From: DAOSEK01 sp035363095
GTDB taxonomy: Archaea; Nanobdellota; Nanobdellia; Woesearchaeales; UBA119
Reading direction: 5' to 3'
DNA: 64,000 nt
Assembly (NCBI GenBank): GCA_035363095.1
Contig: DAOSEK010000001.1
Span: forward strand, 83,540-147,539
Shown: positions 8,606 through 17,469 of the stretch, piece by piece
How the letters are laid out: every line of letters begins with the position of its first letter
Position numbering within the stretch: position 1 is the first letter of the stretch
Notes under the pieces: generated by a model
Seen by the model: only the letters and a program-made list of their open reading frames with translations
Database searches by the model: none
Told to the model about the DNA's origin: nothing
Position numbers and translations under genes: made by a program

Positions 8606-9613
8606 TCAGGATAGATGATTTTGTTTTGTTTGCAGGGGGAGTAATTTTTCTTTTATGTTTTCTAGCTCTTTTGAAGATAGGGAGTATACGTTTGTATTAA
8701 GGATTTTTGAGGATAAACCTATTTCTATGATTAGCTTTTCAGCCTGTTTTTTTGTGGAATATTCTAGATTATTTAGATTTGATAAATCAATTATGGCATC
8801 TCTTAGGGCGTTTTTGGCTTTTTTTGTGCGCTGAGAAAGAAGTTTTTGGAGTATATAATTTATGCTGGTATCGTTTTGATAGGTTTTGGATTCTAAGTTT
8901 TTGGAGTTTGAGTTTTTGGAATTAATGTTTTTGGATAATAATAAGTTACTTTTAAGGGAGGCTTTTTTTGTTAGTTTTATTAGGCAAGAGTCAGATTTGG
9001 GAATGGGATTAAATGATTCTTTAGGGATATTTAACAGGTGTGTTATGTTAAAAAATGATTCAAAATATATGCTTTTTTTTATTTTTTTGTAAAATCCTAA
9101 TGGGATTATAAAAAAGCCAATTTGAAATCCTGGCATTGTGCTTAGTGCTTTTAGTGTTGGCTCGCATATTTTGTAAGGGAGACTTGAGAATACTAAGTCA
9201 AATGAGAAGGTGAGAGGAAACTTTGAAGTTGAATTATAAGATAAGCCTGAAGATGATTTAATAGAGTATGAGTTTCTTAGGGGTTTGGATTTTTGGTTTT
9301 GGATTTTTGATTTTAGAGTTTTTAGGTATTTTAATGCATCATTGTATTCAATGGTTACATTTTTTGGAAGGGAAGATAATGCGATTGAAAGTGTTTTATC
9401 GATTTCAACTGCGACTACTTCTTTTGAGAGTAAAGCAAGCTCTTTTGTTATGGCTCCAGTACCGGGACCTATTTCTAGTATTGAATTGAAATAAGGAGCT
9501 TTTTTAGATTGAGAGTTGGTTTTGATTGCTTTGATTATGTCTTTGATTATTTTTGTGTTTATTAGGAAGTTTTGATCGTGCTCTTTTTTGGGGGTTATTT
9601 TTATTTTTTTCAT
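8606..9613 (-). CDS. ksgA: rRNA adenine N6,N6-dimethyltransferase (KsgA/Dim1), atypical
   Basis: Methylates two adjacent adenines near the 3' end of 16S rRNA. The N-terminal KKEHDQNFLIN and the SAM motif ILEIGPGTGAIT (45-56) are clear, as is AVEID (68-72). Two oddities stand out. An insertion of about 35 residues rich in Ser/Lys/Asn (about 101-136) precedes motif IV, and motif IV itself reads SLPY (144-147) instead of NLPY, so the Asn that contacts the target adenine is missing. A second low-complexity Asn/Ser/Lys tract interrupts the C-terminal domain near residue 230. The protein is 335 residues, longer than usual. Confidence 0.88.
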   Translation of the reverse strand: MKKIKITPKKEHDQNFLINTKIIKDIIKAIKTNSQSKKAPYFNSILEIGPGTGAITKELALLSKEVVAVEIDKTLSIALSSLPKNVTIEYNDALKYLKTLKSKIQNQKSKPLRNSYSIKSSSGLSYNSTSKFPLTFSFDLVFSSLPYKICEPTLKALSTMPGFQIGFFIIPLGFYKKIKKSIYFESFFNITHLLNIPKESFNPIPKSDSCLIKLTKKASLKSNLLLSKNINSKNSNSKNLESKTYQNDTSINYILQKLLSQRTKKAKNALRDAIIDLSNLNNLEYSTKKQAEKLIIEIGLSSKILNTNVYSLSSKELENIKEKLLPLQTKQNHLS

Positions 9614-9656
9614 GTAAACATCTACTGTTTAGTTTTTGATTGGATTTTTTATTAGG

Positions 9657-9714
9657 TGTTTAACTAAATATTTAACTAGATATTTAATTGGGCATTTGAC
9701 TAAATATTTGATGG
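9657..9714. repeat. Degenerate tandem repeat of about 13 bp
   Basis: About four imperfect copies of a TATTTAACTAAA-like unit lie between ksgA and metG. They are AT-rich and contain several overlapping TATA-like words, so they may belong to the ksgA promoter. Confidence 0.6.
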
Positions 9715-9853
9715 TTTTTTATTGAATTTCTTATTGTTTGGGCAATGCTTATTTTTAAATATTTGTTAAGTGCACCAAAAATAGGATTTGACTTGAATAG
9801 ATTTTGAGCATAATTTTAAATATAATGATTACATTTGGCTTTGAGGTTGAAAT

Positions 9854-9934
9854 ATGTTTATTGGACTCTTGAGTGATTGGGTCTTTAATTATTTAGTGTA
9901 TTTTGCAGGGATAAGTTTTTTGGTAGCATTATGA
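9854..9934 (+). CDS. Putative 26-residue membrane peptide
   Basis: A 26-codon frame begins at an ATG preceded by GAGGTTGA, a good Shine-Dalgarno for this genome at about 5 nt spacing, and by a TATA-like TTTTAAATATA about 40 nt upstream. The peptide is almost wholly hydrophobic (MFIGLLSDWVFNYLVYF then AGISFLVAL), enough for one membrane span. It occupies an otherwise empty 405-nt gap before metG. I do not recognise it. Expression signals are the main support. Confidence 0.4.
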   Translation: MFIGLLSDWVFNYLVYFAGISFLVAL

Positions 9935-10018
9935 TTTTGTGATTTAGAATATTTATATTTTGGTGTGTTTTTTACATGTGTTTTTTATTAGAATTTAAAT
10001 TGAATGAGATGGTGAGAG

Positions 10019-12328
10019 ATGTTGGATAAAAAAGAGTTTAATAATTCAAGCAAAAAGGAAGTATCGGATGGAAAAGAAGTTATCCTGAAAGAAAAAAATC
10101 GTGCTAATAATAATTTTAAAAGAATTATTGTTACAAGCGCTCTTCCGTATGTTAATAATATTCCTCATATTGGAAATATGGTTTGTGTTATTAGTGCTGA
10201 TTGCTATGCAAGGTATCTTAAAAGCAAAGGGGAGAATGTAGTTAGTGTTTTGGGAACTGATGAACATGGAACAACTACGGAGATTAAGGCAATAGAAGAA
10301 GGAGTTAGTCCTAAGGAGATTACTGATAAATATTTTAAGATTCATAAAAAGATTTATGATTTTTTTCTTTGTGAACCTGATTGTTTTGGAAGAACTTCTT
10401 CAAAAGAGAACCACGAAATAACTAAAGAACTTTTTGGAAGGCTTGATAATAATGGATATATTAGCGAGGATTCTATAAGCCAGTTTTATTGTGAGAGATG
10501 CGATAGGTTTTTGGCGGATAGATTTGTTATTGGCACTTGTGGGTTTTGCGGTTATGAAAAGGCAAGGGGAGACCAATGTGAGAGCTGTGGTAAGCTTTTG
10601 GATGTTGAGGATTTAAGGGATGTAAAATGTTCGATATGTAATGTCCAAGTTGTTTTAAGGGAGAGCAAGCATCTTTTTTTGGAGCTTCCAAAACTTTCTT
10701 TGGAGTTACAAAAATTCGTTGATGAAAGAAAATCAAAGTGGAGTGTTAATGCTCTTACGATGACAAATAGCTGGATATCAGGCGGGCTTAAAAAAAGGTG
10801 TATTACAAGGGACCTTAAGTGGGGGATTCCTGTTCCAAAGCAAGGATTTGAGGGTAAGGTTTTCTATTCATGGTTTGATGCTCCGATTGGTTACATCGGG
10901 ATTACTGCAGAGAATAGAAAGGAGTGGAGAGATTGGTGGAAATCTGATGATACTAGACTTGTTCAGTTTATGGGAAAAGACAATATTCCGTTTCATACTA
11001 TTTTGTTTCCTGCAATTTTAATGGGCGCAAGGGATGGATATGTTTTGCTGGATAGTATTTCTGTTAATGAGTATCTTAATTATGAGGATGGCAAGATTTC
11101 TAAATCTGAAAAGAGAGGAATTTTTGGTGATGATGCAATAGAGATTGGGCTAAGGGCAGATGTATGGAGATACTATCTTATTATCAACAGGCCTGAGAAA
11201 ACTGATACGGTTTTTATATGGCAAGATTTTATGGAGAAGGTTAATAATGAGCTTGTAGCTACTTTAGGAAATCTTGTAAATAGGGTTTTGACTTTTGTTA
11301 AGAGCAAGTATGGTTCAGTGTGCCCTGAAGGGATTTTGGAGAGTTCCGATGAGATTTTTTTGGATAAGATAAAAATGCAGGTTAAAGAGTTAGAAAGGGA
11401 TTTGGATTTGATTGAGATTAAATCTGCACTTAAAGGGGTTATGGGGGTTGCAAGGCTTGCTAACCAATATATGCAGGAGAATAAACCATGGCAAAATTCT
11501 AAGCAAAGAGCGGATGCTTGCGTTTGTGTGCTTTTGAATGTCATCAAGGATTTGGGTGTTTTATGTGAACCTTTTATGCCAGGGGTTTCAAAGGACATTT
11601 TTGCCCAGCTTAATATTGAATATCAAAACTGGAATAATCTTTTTGAGTTATCCATTAGGCATGGACATGAAATTGGAACGCCAAATGCTTTGTTTGAAAA
11701 GCTTGATGATAAAAGGATTGATGAATTGAAAAGAAGATATTCAGGAAGACAAAAGGAAATTGTGATTGAAAAGAAGAAAATTAGGGCAGAGGGTAGAGCA
11801 AAGGAGATTGATGTTATAAGGGATTTCTCTGATCTTGATTTGAGGGTTGGAATTGTAAAAGAAGCGATAAGCCATCCTAATGCAGATAAGCTTTTGATTA
11901 TGAAAGTTGATGTTGGGGAAAAACAAATTCAGCTTGTTGCAGGACTTAAGAAGTTCTATTCGCCTGAGGAGATTGTAGGTAAAAGGATTATAGTTGTTAA
12001 TAATTTGAAACATGCTAATTTAAGGGGCTTTGAAAGTGAAGGGATGCTTTTAGCTGGTGGACCTTCTGAGGATTTGCAAGATGATGAGAAGATTTCAAAA
12101 GGTTTTCATGGGATTTTGTATACAGATAAAAGCCCTCCTGGAACTAAGATTGTCATTACTGGAGGAAATGCAAATGGCGAACCTATAAAAGAACTAACTA
12201 TTGATGAGTTTTATTCAAATTACAAAATCGTGGTTAAGGGTGGAAAGGCATTTTATAATGGAAAAGTTTTAAAAGCTGAAGATGAAGAGGTTATGTGTGA
12301 TAGGGTTAAGAATGGTTTGGTGAGGTAG
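10019..12328 (+). CDS. metG: Methionyl-tRNA synthetase with fused C-terminal tRNA-binding domain
   Basis: Charges tRNA-Met. After a charged 30-residue N-terminal extension comes the class I catalytic core with PHIGN (49-53, the HIGH motif), GTDEHG, paired zinc-binding CxxC knuckles near residues 160-210, and KISKS (359-363, the KMSKS loop). An anticodon-binding helical domain follows. From about residue 603 there is an EMAP/Arc1p-like OB-fold (DLDLRVGIV, HPNADKLLIMKVD, GMLLAGG) that adds non-specific tRNA affinity; in some archaea this is a separate protein. At 769 residues it is full length. SD-like GAGATGGTGAGAG precedes the ATG. Followed six bases later by the phosphoglycerate mutase gene. 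Confidence 0.97.
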   Translation: MLDKKEFNNSSKKEVSDGKEVILKEKNRANNNFKRIIVTSALPYVNNIPHIGNMVCVISADCYARYLKSKGENVVSVLGTDEHGTTTEIKAIEEGVSPKEITDKYFKIHKKIYDFFLCEPDCFGRTSSKENHEITKELFGRLDNNGYISEDSISQFYCERCDRFLADRFVIGTCGFCGYEKARGDQCESCGKLLDVEDLRDVKCSICNVQVVLRESKHLFLELPKLSLELQKFVDERKSKWSVNALTMTNSWISGGLKKRCITRDLKWGIPVPKQGFEGKVFYSWFDAPIGYIGITAENRKEWRDWWKSDDTRLVQFMGKDNIPFHTILFPAILMGARDGYVLLDSISVNEYLNYEDGKISKSEKRGIFGDDAIEIGLRADVWRYYLIINRPEKTDTVFIWQDFMEKVNNELVATLGNLVNRVLTFVKSKYGSVCPEGILESSDEIFLDKIKMQVKELERDLDLIEIKSALKGVMGVARLANQYMQENKPWQNSKQRADACVCVLLNVIKDLGVLCEPFMPGVSKDIFAQLNIEYQNWNNLFELSIRHGHEIGTPNALFEKLDDKRIDELKRRYSGRQKEIVIEKKKIRAEGRAKEIDVIRDFSDLDLRVGIVKEAISHPNADKLLIMKVDVGEKQIQLVAGLKKFYSPEEIVGKRIIVVNNLKHANLRGFESEGMLLAGGPSEDLQDDEKISKGFHGILYTDKSPPGTKIVITGGNANGEPIKELTIDEFYSNYKIVVKGGKAFYNGKVLKAEDEEVMCDRVKNGLVR

Positions 12329-12334
12329 GTTTTT

Positions 12335-13894
12335 TTGAGCGAGAAGGCGAAAACGGTTTTTAGAAATCTTCCTTTTGCCCTTATTATTAGGGATGGATGG
12401 GGGATTAGTAGGAGAAAAGAAGGTAACGCAATTTTTCATGCTAGTACGCCTTTTGCTGATTATCTATTTGAGAAATGTCCAACTTCTATTGTTCAAACAT
12501 CAGGGTTTGCTGTGGGACTTCCTAAGGGATATCAGGGAAATAGTGAGGTTGGGCACATTACGATTGGTGCTGGAAGGATTCATTATCAATCGCTTCAACG
12601 AATTAATAGTGCAATTGAAAATAGAAGTTTTTTTGATAATGAGGTTATTAAAGGAGCTTTTGGAAATGCTAAGAAAAATAATGCAAAGGTTCATTTGATG
12701 GGGCTTTTGCAAGACCAAGGAGTGCATGCCCATATAGATCATCTTTTTGCGCTTTTGGATTTTGCAAAAAAAGAAAATTTTAGAGATGTGATAATCCATA
12801 TTTTCACTGACGGCAGAGATACTGCGCCAAAATCTGCTCTTTCTTTTTTAAAGAGGCTTGAATTAAAGATTAAAGAGATTGGGATTGGCAAGATTGGAAT
12901 GATTTGTGGCAGATTTTATGCAATGGATAGGGATAATCGCTGGGAGCGAATTGTTTTGGCTTATAAAGGGCTTGTGGATTGTGAGGCGCCTGCTTTTCCA
13001 AACGCATGTAAGGCAATTAAGGATGCTTATTCTAAAGGTGAGACAGATGAGTTTATTATGCCAAGGATTGTTAATGGGTTTGAGGGCATTAAGGATAAGG
13101 ATAGTGTGATTTTTTATAATTATAGGTATGATAGGGCAAGAGAACTTACTACAGTATTTATGGAAAGGGAATTTAACGAGTTTCCAAGAACTATGCGTAA
13201 AGGACTTTACTATGCATGTTTTACGAAATATTATGATACGCTAAAAGCCCCTGTTGCTTTTGAGCCTATTTCAATGAATAATCTTTTAGGTCAGGTTATT
13301 TCTAAAAACGGCTTAAGACAATTAAGAATTGCAGAGACTGAAAAGTATGCTCATGTTACTTTCTTTTTTAACGGACAATCAGATGTTATAAGTACTCTTG
13401 AATCTCATAGACTGATTGCAAGTCCTAAAGTTACTACTTATGATTTGAAACCTGAGATGAGTGCTTATTTGGTTTGTGATGAGATACTGGCTTCAATTAA
13501 GAGAAATGAATTTGATGTTTATATTATAAATTTTGCAAATCCTGATATGGTTGGGCACACCGGAGTATTCAATGCAGCGGTAATGGCTTGTGAGGTTGTA
13601 GATGAGTGTGTGAGAAAGGTGTGCGATGCGATTTTAGATAAGAATGGTTGTTGTCTTGTTGGAGCCGATCATGGGAATGCTGAAGAGATGATTGATGATA
13701 AATTAAAAGAGGTTATCACATCGCATACTCTAAATCCTGTTTATTATCATTTAGTTTCTAAGGATAAAAAACTTATGGGCAAAAGGCTTATTAATGGTGG
13801 TCTTTGTGATATTGCGCCCACTATTCTTGATTTGATAGGAGTTGAGATTCCTAAGGATATGACGGGAATTAGTCTTTTGGAGGGGAGAGAATGA
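12335..13894 (+). CDS. gpmI: 2,3-bisphosphoglycerate-independent phosphoglycerate mutase
   Basis: Interconverts 3- and 2-phosphoglycerate in lower glycolysis/gluconeogenesis. It is the 519-residue bacterial/plant type iPGM of the alkaline phosphatase superfamily. Metal ligand Asp20 (IIRDGWG), nucleophile Ser70 (GYQGNSEVGH), FTDGRDTAP, GRFYAMDRDNRW and the late ADHGNAEEM block are all present. Translation appears to start at a TTG whose Shine-Dalgarno (GAGGTAGG) overlaps the metG stop, so the two genes are probably co-transcribed. Many archaea use the distinct apgM family instead, so this version may have come from bacteria. Confidence 0.94.
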   Translation: MSEKAKTVFRNLPFALIIRDGWGISRRKEGNAIFHASTPFADYLFEKCPTSIVQTSGFAVGLPKGYQGNSEVGHITIGAGRIHYQSLQRINSAIENRSFFDNEVIKGAFGNAKKNNAKVHLMGLLQDQGVHAHIDHLFALLDFAKKENFRDVIIHIFTDGRDTAPKSALSFLKRLELKIKEIGIGKIGMICGRFYAMDRDNRWERIVLAYKGLVDCEAPAFPNACKAIKDAYSKGETDEFIMPRIVNGFEGIKDKDSVIFYNYRYDRARELTTVFMEREFNEFPRTMRKGLYYACFTKYYDTLKAPVAFEPISMNNLLGQVISKNGLRQLRIAETEKYAHVTFFFNGQSDVISTLESHRLIASPKVTTYDLKPEMSAYLVCDEILASIKRNEFDVYIINFANPDMVGHTGVFNAAVMACEVVDECVRKVCDAILDKNGCCLVGADHGNAEEMIDDKLKEVITSHTLNPVYYHLVSKDKKLMGKRLINGGLCDIAPTILDLIGVEIPKDMTGISLLEGRE

Positions 13895-13995
13895 GGCTTA
13901 TTGAGTTTATTAAAAAGTTTTTTAGAGATTATAAAGAAAAAAGAACTACTAGATTTGATTATGAACAGAAGTTTGCACCTGATAGTAAGAAATGA
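13891..13995 (+). CDS. 34-residue basic peptide overlapping gpmI stop
   Basis: The ATG overlaps the gpmI stop (ATGA), with AGGGGAGA a few bases upstream, an arrangement typical of translational coupling. The product (MRLIEFIKKFFRDYKEKR then TTRFDYEQKFAPDSKK) is basic with an amphipathic helical first half. I know no family for it. It could be a real microprotein or a chance frame; the coupling and good SD favour the former modestly. Confidence 0.4.
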   Translation: MRLIEFIKKFFRDYKEKRTTRFDYEQKFAPDSKK

Positions 13996-14072
13996 AATTA
14001 AATGAAAATAGAACGAAAACTTTCTTTTGTGGTTTGCTATGTTGAAGTGTTCAAGATTTCATTTTAGGCTAA

Positions 14073-14504
14073 TTATTTGTTTAAACATTTTTTAATCTCT
14101 TCAAAGATTTCTTTAAGTGTTTTAGTTGATACTATATGTTTTCTTTTTGAATTGTAGTGATAGCCAAATTCGCTATCTAAAAACTCTTCTCCTTTGAAGA
14201 TAACACGATTCTTGTATCTTGGTCTAAAGTGGAAATGAACATAAGGCTTTGGATTTTCTTCTTGGTATGCATTATTCATAAGACAGCTCCAGTTAAACAT
14301 TGTAGCTCCGAATGCATTCTTAAGAGCAGACTCAAGTATTTTTACAATGTTTTCATGAAAATCTTGCCATTCTTCAGAAGTAAGACTAGATAAGTTAGCG
14401 CAATCTCTTTTAAGGAGAACTACACATCTTCCCAAATATGCTTGTTCATTAATAAGAATGGCTTTCCAAGATTTGGTTTCCAAGATCACAAATTCTTTAT
14501 CCAT
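14073..14504 (-). CDS. HIT-family protein with HxHxR instead of HxHxH
   Basis: A 143-residue histidine triad protein resembling the Ap4A hydrolase/HIT branch. The active-site strand reads PYVHFHFRPRY (88-98): His90 and His92 are kept, but the third triad position is Arg94. The upstream NWSCLMNNAYQ segment matches the substrate-binding strand of HIT enzymes. Likely a nucleotide hydrolase or transferase, or a binding protein if the change is inactivating. A TATA-like TTATTTAAATAA (minus strand, about 14523-14538) lies 26 nt upstream of the ATG, so it is probably leaderless. Confidence 0.8.
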   Translation of the reverse strand: MDKEFVILETKSWKAILINEQAYLGRCVVLLKRDCANLSSLTSEEWQDFHENIVKILESALKNAFGATMFNWSCLMNNAYQEENPKPYVHFHFRPRYKNRVIFKGEEFLDSEFGYHYNSKRKHIVSTKTLKEIFEEIKKCLNK

Positions 14505-14610
14505 AATTCCAAAAAGCTAATTCTTATTTAAATAATTTCGCTAAAAGAAAACAAGTACGGCAAACATAAATTTTTATAAGAAACTATTTTACAGAACTGA
14601 AGATGTACAT

Positions 14611-14643
14611 TTAAAGATAAAATAAACTTAAAGATAAAATAAA
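14611..14643. repeat. Two tandem 16-17 bp AT-rich units
   Basis: TTAAAGATAAAATAAA occurs twice in direct succession just beyond the 3' end of the 281-residue gene. On the minus strand this gives pyrimidine-rich, T-rich runs that could act in termination. Confidence 0.6.
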
Positions 14644-14648
14644 AAAAG

Positions 14649-15494
14649 CTATTTTTTGGGCATGTACTGTCTCATGTACTCCGCAACATCTTTTGCGCCC
14701 CATATCTCAACGTCCAGCTTGTTGTAGTAATCCATAGGATCTTTTCCCAAACTTGCCAGCGCAAAAAACAATGATGGTAAGATAGTTCCTAAATCCTTGA
14801 GATAGAAATCTTCAGTATTTTGTTTGTGGAATTCAGTCGAGATATCACCGTTTATGTTGCCGTTTCCCTTAACGTATTCTAAAGCTGCCCAAGCAAGATG
14901 ATTGCCATGTAGAAAATGCATCATCTCAGGACCACTTAAATCATTGAATGCCGACTCTAAAAGATTCAAAACATCCCTTTCTGAATAATTTACCTTTCCA
15001 TTTACTCCTGCTAGATAACTGCTGATAGACTTCGGAACGGACAACGCAGCTAGTTCGTTACTCATTTTTGTAATTTCAGGAAGATCTTCATATTTTTTGA
15101 AATTTGAATTGAAAACTTTATCTTTTTCTCTAGCAGTATCTGGAATTCCTAACTCTTTTTTGGATTCCTCAGACAGGTCCCCAACTAGGACGTATAATTC
15201 TGAGCCATTGAAAGTGTACTTTCGGGCTCCATTAGTTAAACCGTTTCCACTATTAGATAATACCTCTTCGAGGGGTTTGCCTCCTAAAGAAACAAGTTCA
15301 ATAGTTTTTCCAGTTGGTATATCTCCTCTAAATGCATAGGACTCTGGATGTTTTTGTTGTTCTTCTAACCCTCGATACCATATATCATGACTTGCTGAAG
15401 CAGGTATTTCAACGTATTTCAGTAGAAAGTTGTAAAAATCGCTACCACTACTGGGTGCGCTTGACACTTTGTCAACAGGATATTCTCTTATCAT
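14649..15494 (-). CDS. Hypothetical protein, 281 residues
   Basis: No family recognised. The protein is soluble, with no signal peptide or membrane segment. It has a mixed N-terminal half (KTIELVSLGGKPLEEVL, FNGSELYVLVGDLSEE) and a helical C-terminal half containing SGPEMMHFLHGNHLAWAALEY and LPSLFFALASLGKDPMDYY. A clean AAGGTGAT Shine-Dalgarno precedes the ATG. Sampled 60-base lines within it are about 42% G+C, clearly above neighbouring genes near 30%, which hints at recent acquisition. It sits among other unrecognised genes between the HIT gene and the ribosomal operon. Confidence 0.8.
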   Translation of the reverse strand: MIREYPVDKVSSAPSSGSDFYNFLLKYVEIPASASHDIWYRGLEEQQKHPESYAFRGDIPTGKTIELVSLGGKPLEEVLSNSGNGLTNGARKYTFNGSELYVLVGDLSEESKKELGIPDTAREKDKVFNSNFKKYEDLPEITKMSNELAALSVPKSISSYLAGVNGKVNYSERDVLNLLESAFNDLSGPEMMHFLHGNHLAWAALEYVKGNGNINGDISTEFHKQNTEDFYLKDLGTILPSLFFALASLGKDPMDYYNKLDVEIWGAKDVAEYMRQYMPKK

Positions 15495-15770
15495 TTTATC
15501 ACCTTTTGATTTTTATAAATTTTTGTATATAATCAACTACTAATAGCAAATTAAGGGAGTTAAGTTATATTTAAGGGTATTTTTAAGCATTTTTGCTTTT
15601 AGTTTATTAGTGACTACTTTTTTGTATTAAAACAACCTGCGTCCCATTAAAAATCGGACCATTCTTTCAAAACAATGATTCTTTTAAGAATATCAAAGAA
15701 TAATTTACATATATATTTTTTATCTCTCGCAACTTTTTCGGTGTTATTGTTATTCGTTGAGTGAACATAT

Positions 15771-16277
15771 TTATTTTTTAATTGAACGAGGCATAACAGA
15801 GTATCCTTTTGATAAAAATTCATCTAGTGTTTCAGACTTTAAAATATCAATTACAAATTGTGCTACAATTTTCTTAAGACGTTCTTGACAATTAGACTGA
15901 GGAATTACTCCGTTAGGACAATGAAACCAAGTCCCATAACGATCATATTTAACAATATCACTAGGAAGTTCTTGGGACAGCAATTTGTCTAAGATTAGAA
16001 GATTGTTTGGGTCAGAAGTATCTTTATTAGCTTTTACAAATCGATTAGAGTATATCTCATCACCCACCCATCCATGAATTTCACTATATGGATAATCATC
16101 TTTAGGAGATATAGTTCCGCCAATATCGATTTGATTGTATTTTTTATTGAAAAAATTTAAGCAAATATGATATTTAGCAAATTCATCCTCTCGATCTGCG
16201 AAAAAGTCCCCTGCTCCAAATTGTTGTATTTTCTGTTCAAGCAAATTGGTTATATAGGATATCTTATTTTGAGTCAT
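15771..16277 (-). CDS. Hypothetical protein, 168 residues
   Basis: Soluble, unrecognised. Features that can be seen are an N-terminal helix (ISYITNLLEQKIQQFG), a central YHICLNFFNKKYNQIDIGGTI region, a NRFVKANKDTSDPNNLLILDK stretch and a CPNG...CQERLKK segment with two cysteines near residues 120-130. No Shine-Dalgarno is evident; the AT-rich upstream TTTATTATTT suggests a leaderless start. Its upstream side leads into repeat copy A1. Codon use looks ordinary. Confidence 0.7.
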   Translation of the reverse strand: MTQNKISYITNLLEQKIQQFGAGDFFADREDEFAKYHICLNFFNKKYNQIDIGGTISPKDDYPYSEIHGWVGDEIYSNRFVKANKDTSDPNNLLILDKLLSQELPSDIVKYDRYGTWFHCPNGVIPQSNCQERLKKIVAQFVIDILKSETLDEFLSKGYSVMPRSIKK

Positions 16278-16419
16278 ATTTTAATAGTGAAATGTAAATA
16301 ATAAATAGATTTGTATTAAAAAAGTTGTTTTTACCCAACTTTGACAGTTAAATATTAAAGTGTTCTTAGTTTGTTTGGATTTATGACAAAACAAACAAAA
16401 CTAAGAACAAACACCATAA

Positions 16420-16560
16420 ATCAACCTCACCCTGAATGGCGAGGCCTGTTGGTAATGTAAAAGCATACGCTGTATTAACGCGAGGTTGTTGATTACAAAA
16501 AAGCGTACTGAGTCCTCTTGTTGAAACACGAGATATGCTTTACTATTGACCAAAGTGTGC
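16420..16560 (+). repeat. Dispersed hairpin repeat, type A copy 1
   Basis: A 140-nt multi-hairpin element: ATCAACCTCACC... through a GCGAGGTTGTTGAT inverted partner, then AAAAAAGCGTACTGAG, a CCTCTTGTTGAAACACGAG hairpin and ATGCTTTACTATTGACCAAAGTGTGCGACTGA. It lies between two unrecognised minus-strand genes. It is more diverged than copies A2 and A5, with mismatches in two stems. A separate inverted repeat (GTTCTTAGT...ACTAAGAAC) lies just upstream at about 16362-16408. Confidence 0.9.
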
Positions 16561-16762
16561 GACTGAGAAGAATTTTATGAAATCGATGAAAAAAAGAGTG
16601 ATTTATTCTAATTTTGGTCCCATAAATGAGCTAATTTGCCTCCAAAATGAGACAAAAACATAAAAAAATAATGATTTTTTTAAGAAATTAGAGCAACTGA
16701 CAATTGAATATTCTTGATGAAATAATTAGCAAACTGTCAAACGTGGGATACAACAATCATTT

Positions 16763-16800
16763 CATAAGAACTATTTTACAACATAAGAACTATTTTACAC
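16763..16800. repeat. Two tandem 19-bp units
   Basis: CATAAGAACTATTTTACAA is followed directly by a copy differing only in the last base. The remaining gap between repeat A1 and the next gene shows no coding potential. Confidence 0.8.
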
Positions 16801-16844
16801 AATTACAAATGTGCAATTGAAGATGAGCAATAATAGTAAGAATA

Positions 16845-17348
16845 TTAATATTTAGAATATTTCTTAACTGTATCTTCAAGGTTACAAATCTGTGGGAGTA
16901 CTACTTCTTTGATAGTCTGCTTTTTTGAATCATCAAAAAGGGCGAATTGAGTAACAAAAATCCCTAGCCCCACGCAGGCAATTCCTAGAATAAGTGACAT
17001 ACCCATTGCATTGACAACCCAAAATGAATACTCCTCAGGAGCATGAGCCCCAGGGTTTGTAATTAAAGAACTCATGTAAGAGTAAGTTGTAGAAGTGTTG
17101 TGAAAGAAATAAACTCCTATGGCTCCTAAAGCAAGTCCACCAAATACTTCGGCAAATCTTTTTTGTCTTGAAGACTTTAAGGCAATTTTAAGTTGGTCTT
17201 CGATTCCCTTAAGCTCTCCATGCAGTTTTATGAATTCTTCTTGAGTGCACTCTTCAAGAAAGTTGTTGACTTGGTCTTGGGTGTAAACGGAATAAAGTGC
17301 CTTTAGGGTATTTCGTCCTATATCCTCTATCTTAGTATTATATTTCAT
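16845..17348 (-). CDS. Hypothetical membrane protein, 167 residues
   Basis: A predominantly helical N-terminal region of about 65 residues (YTQDQVNNFLEECTQEEFIKL, then a basic SSRQKRFAE) precedes two hydrophobic segments, FGGLALGAIGVYFF and MSLILGIACVGLGIFVTQFALF, and a short cytoplasmic tail. It looks like a two-span membrane protein with a cytosolic helical domain. No family recognised. A TATA-like CTATAAAATT about 25-30 nt upstream of the ATG fits leaderless expression. Confidence 0.7.
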   Translation of the reverse strand: MKYNTKIEDIGRNTLKALYSVYTQDQVNNFLEECTQEEFIKLHGELKGIEDQLKIALKSSRQKRFAEVFGGLALGAIGVYFFHNTSTTYSYMSSLITNPGAHAPEEYSFWVVNAMGMSLILGIACVGLGIFVTQFALFDDSKKQTIKEVVLPQICNLEDTVKKYSKY

Positions 17349-17469
17349 TTGAATTTACCATAGGAGTTAATAATTTTATAGGGAGTACTATAATATTTTT
17401 AAATTTATTGTCTTATAATCTTACAAATAACTTTATATAGTTTGGTTGATAGATATTTTTCATGAATTA

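Noticed and set aside
16420..16560. CRISPR array
   Set aside because: The repeat units are dispersed, long and hairpin-rich, with no regular spacers and no cas genes nearby.
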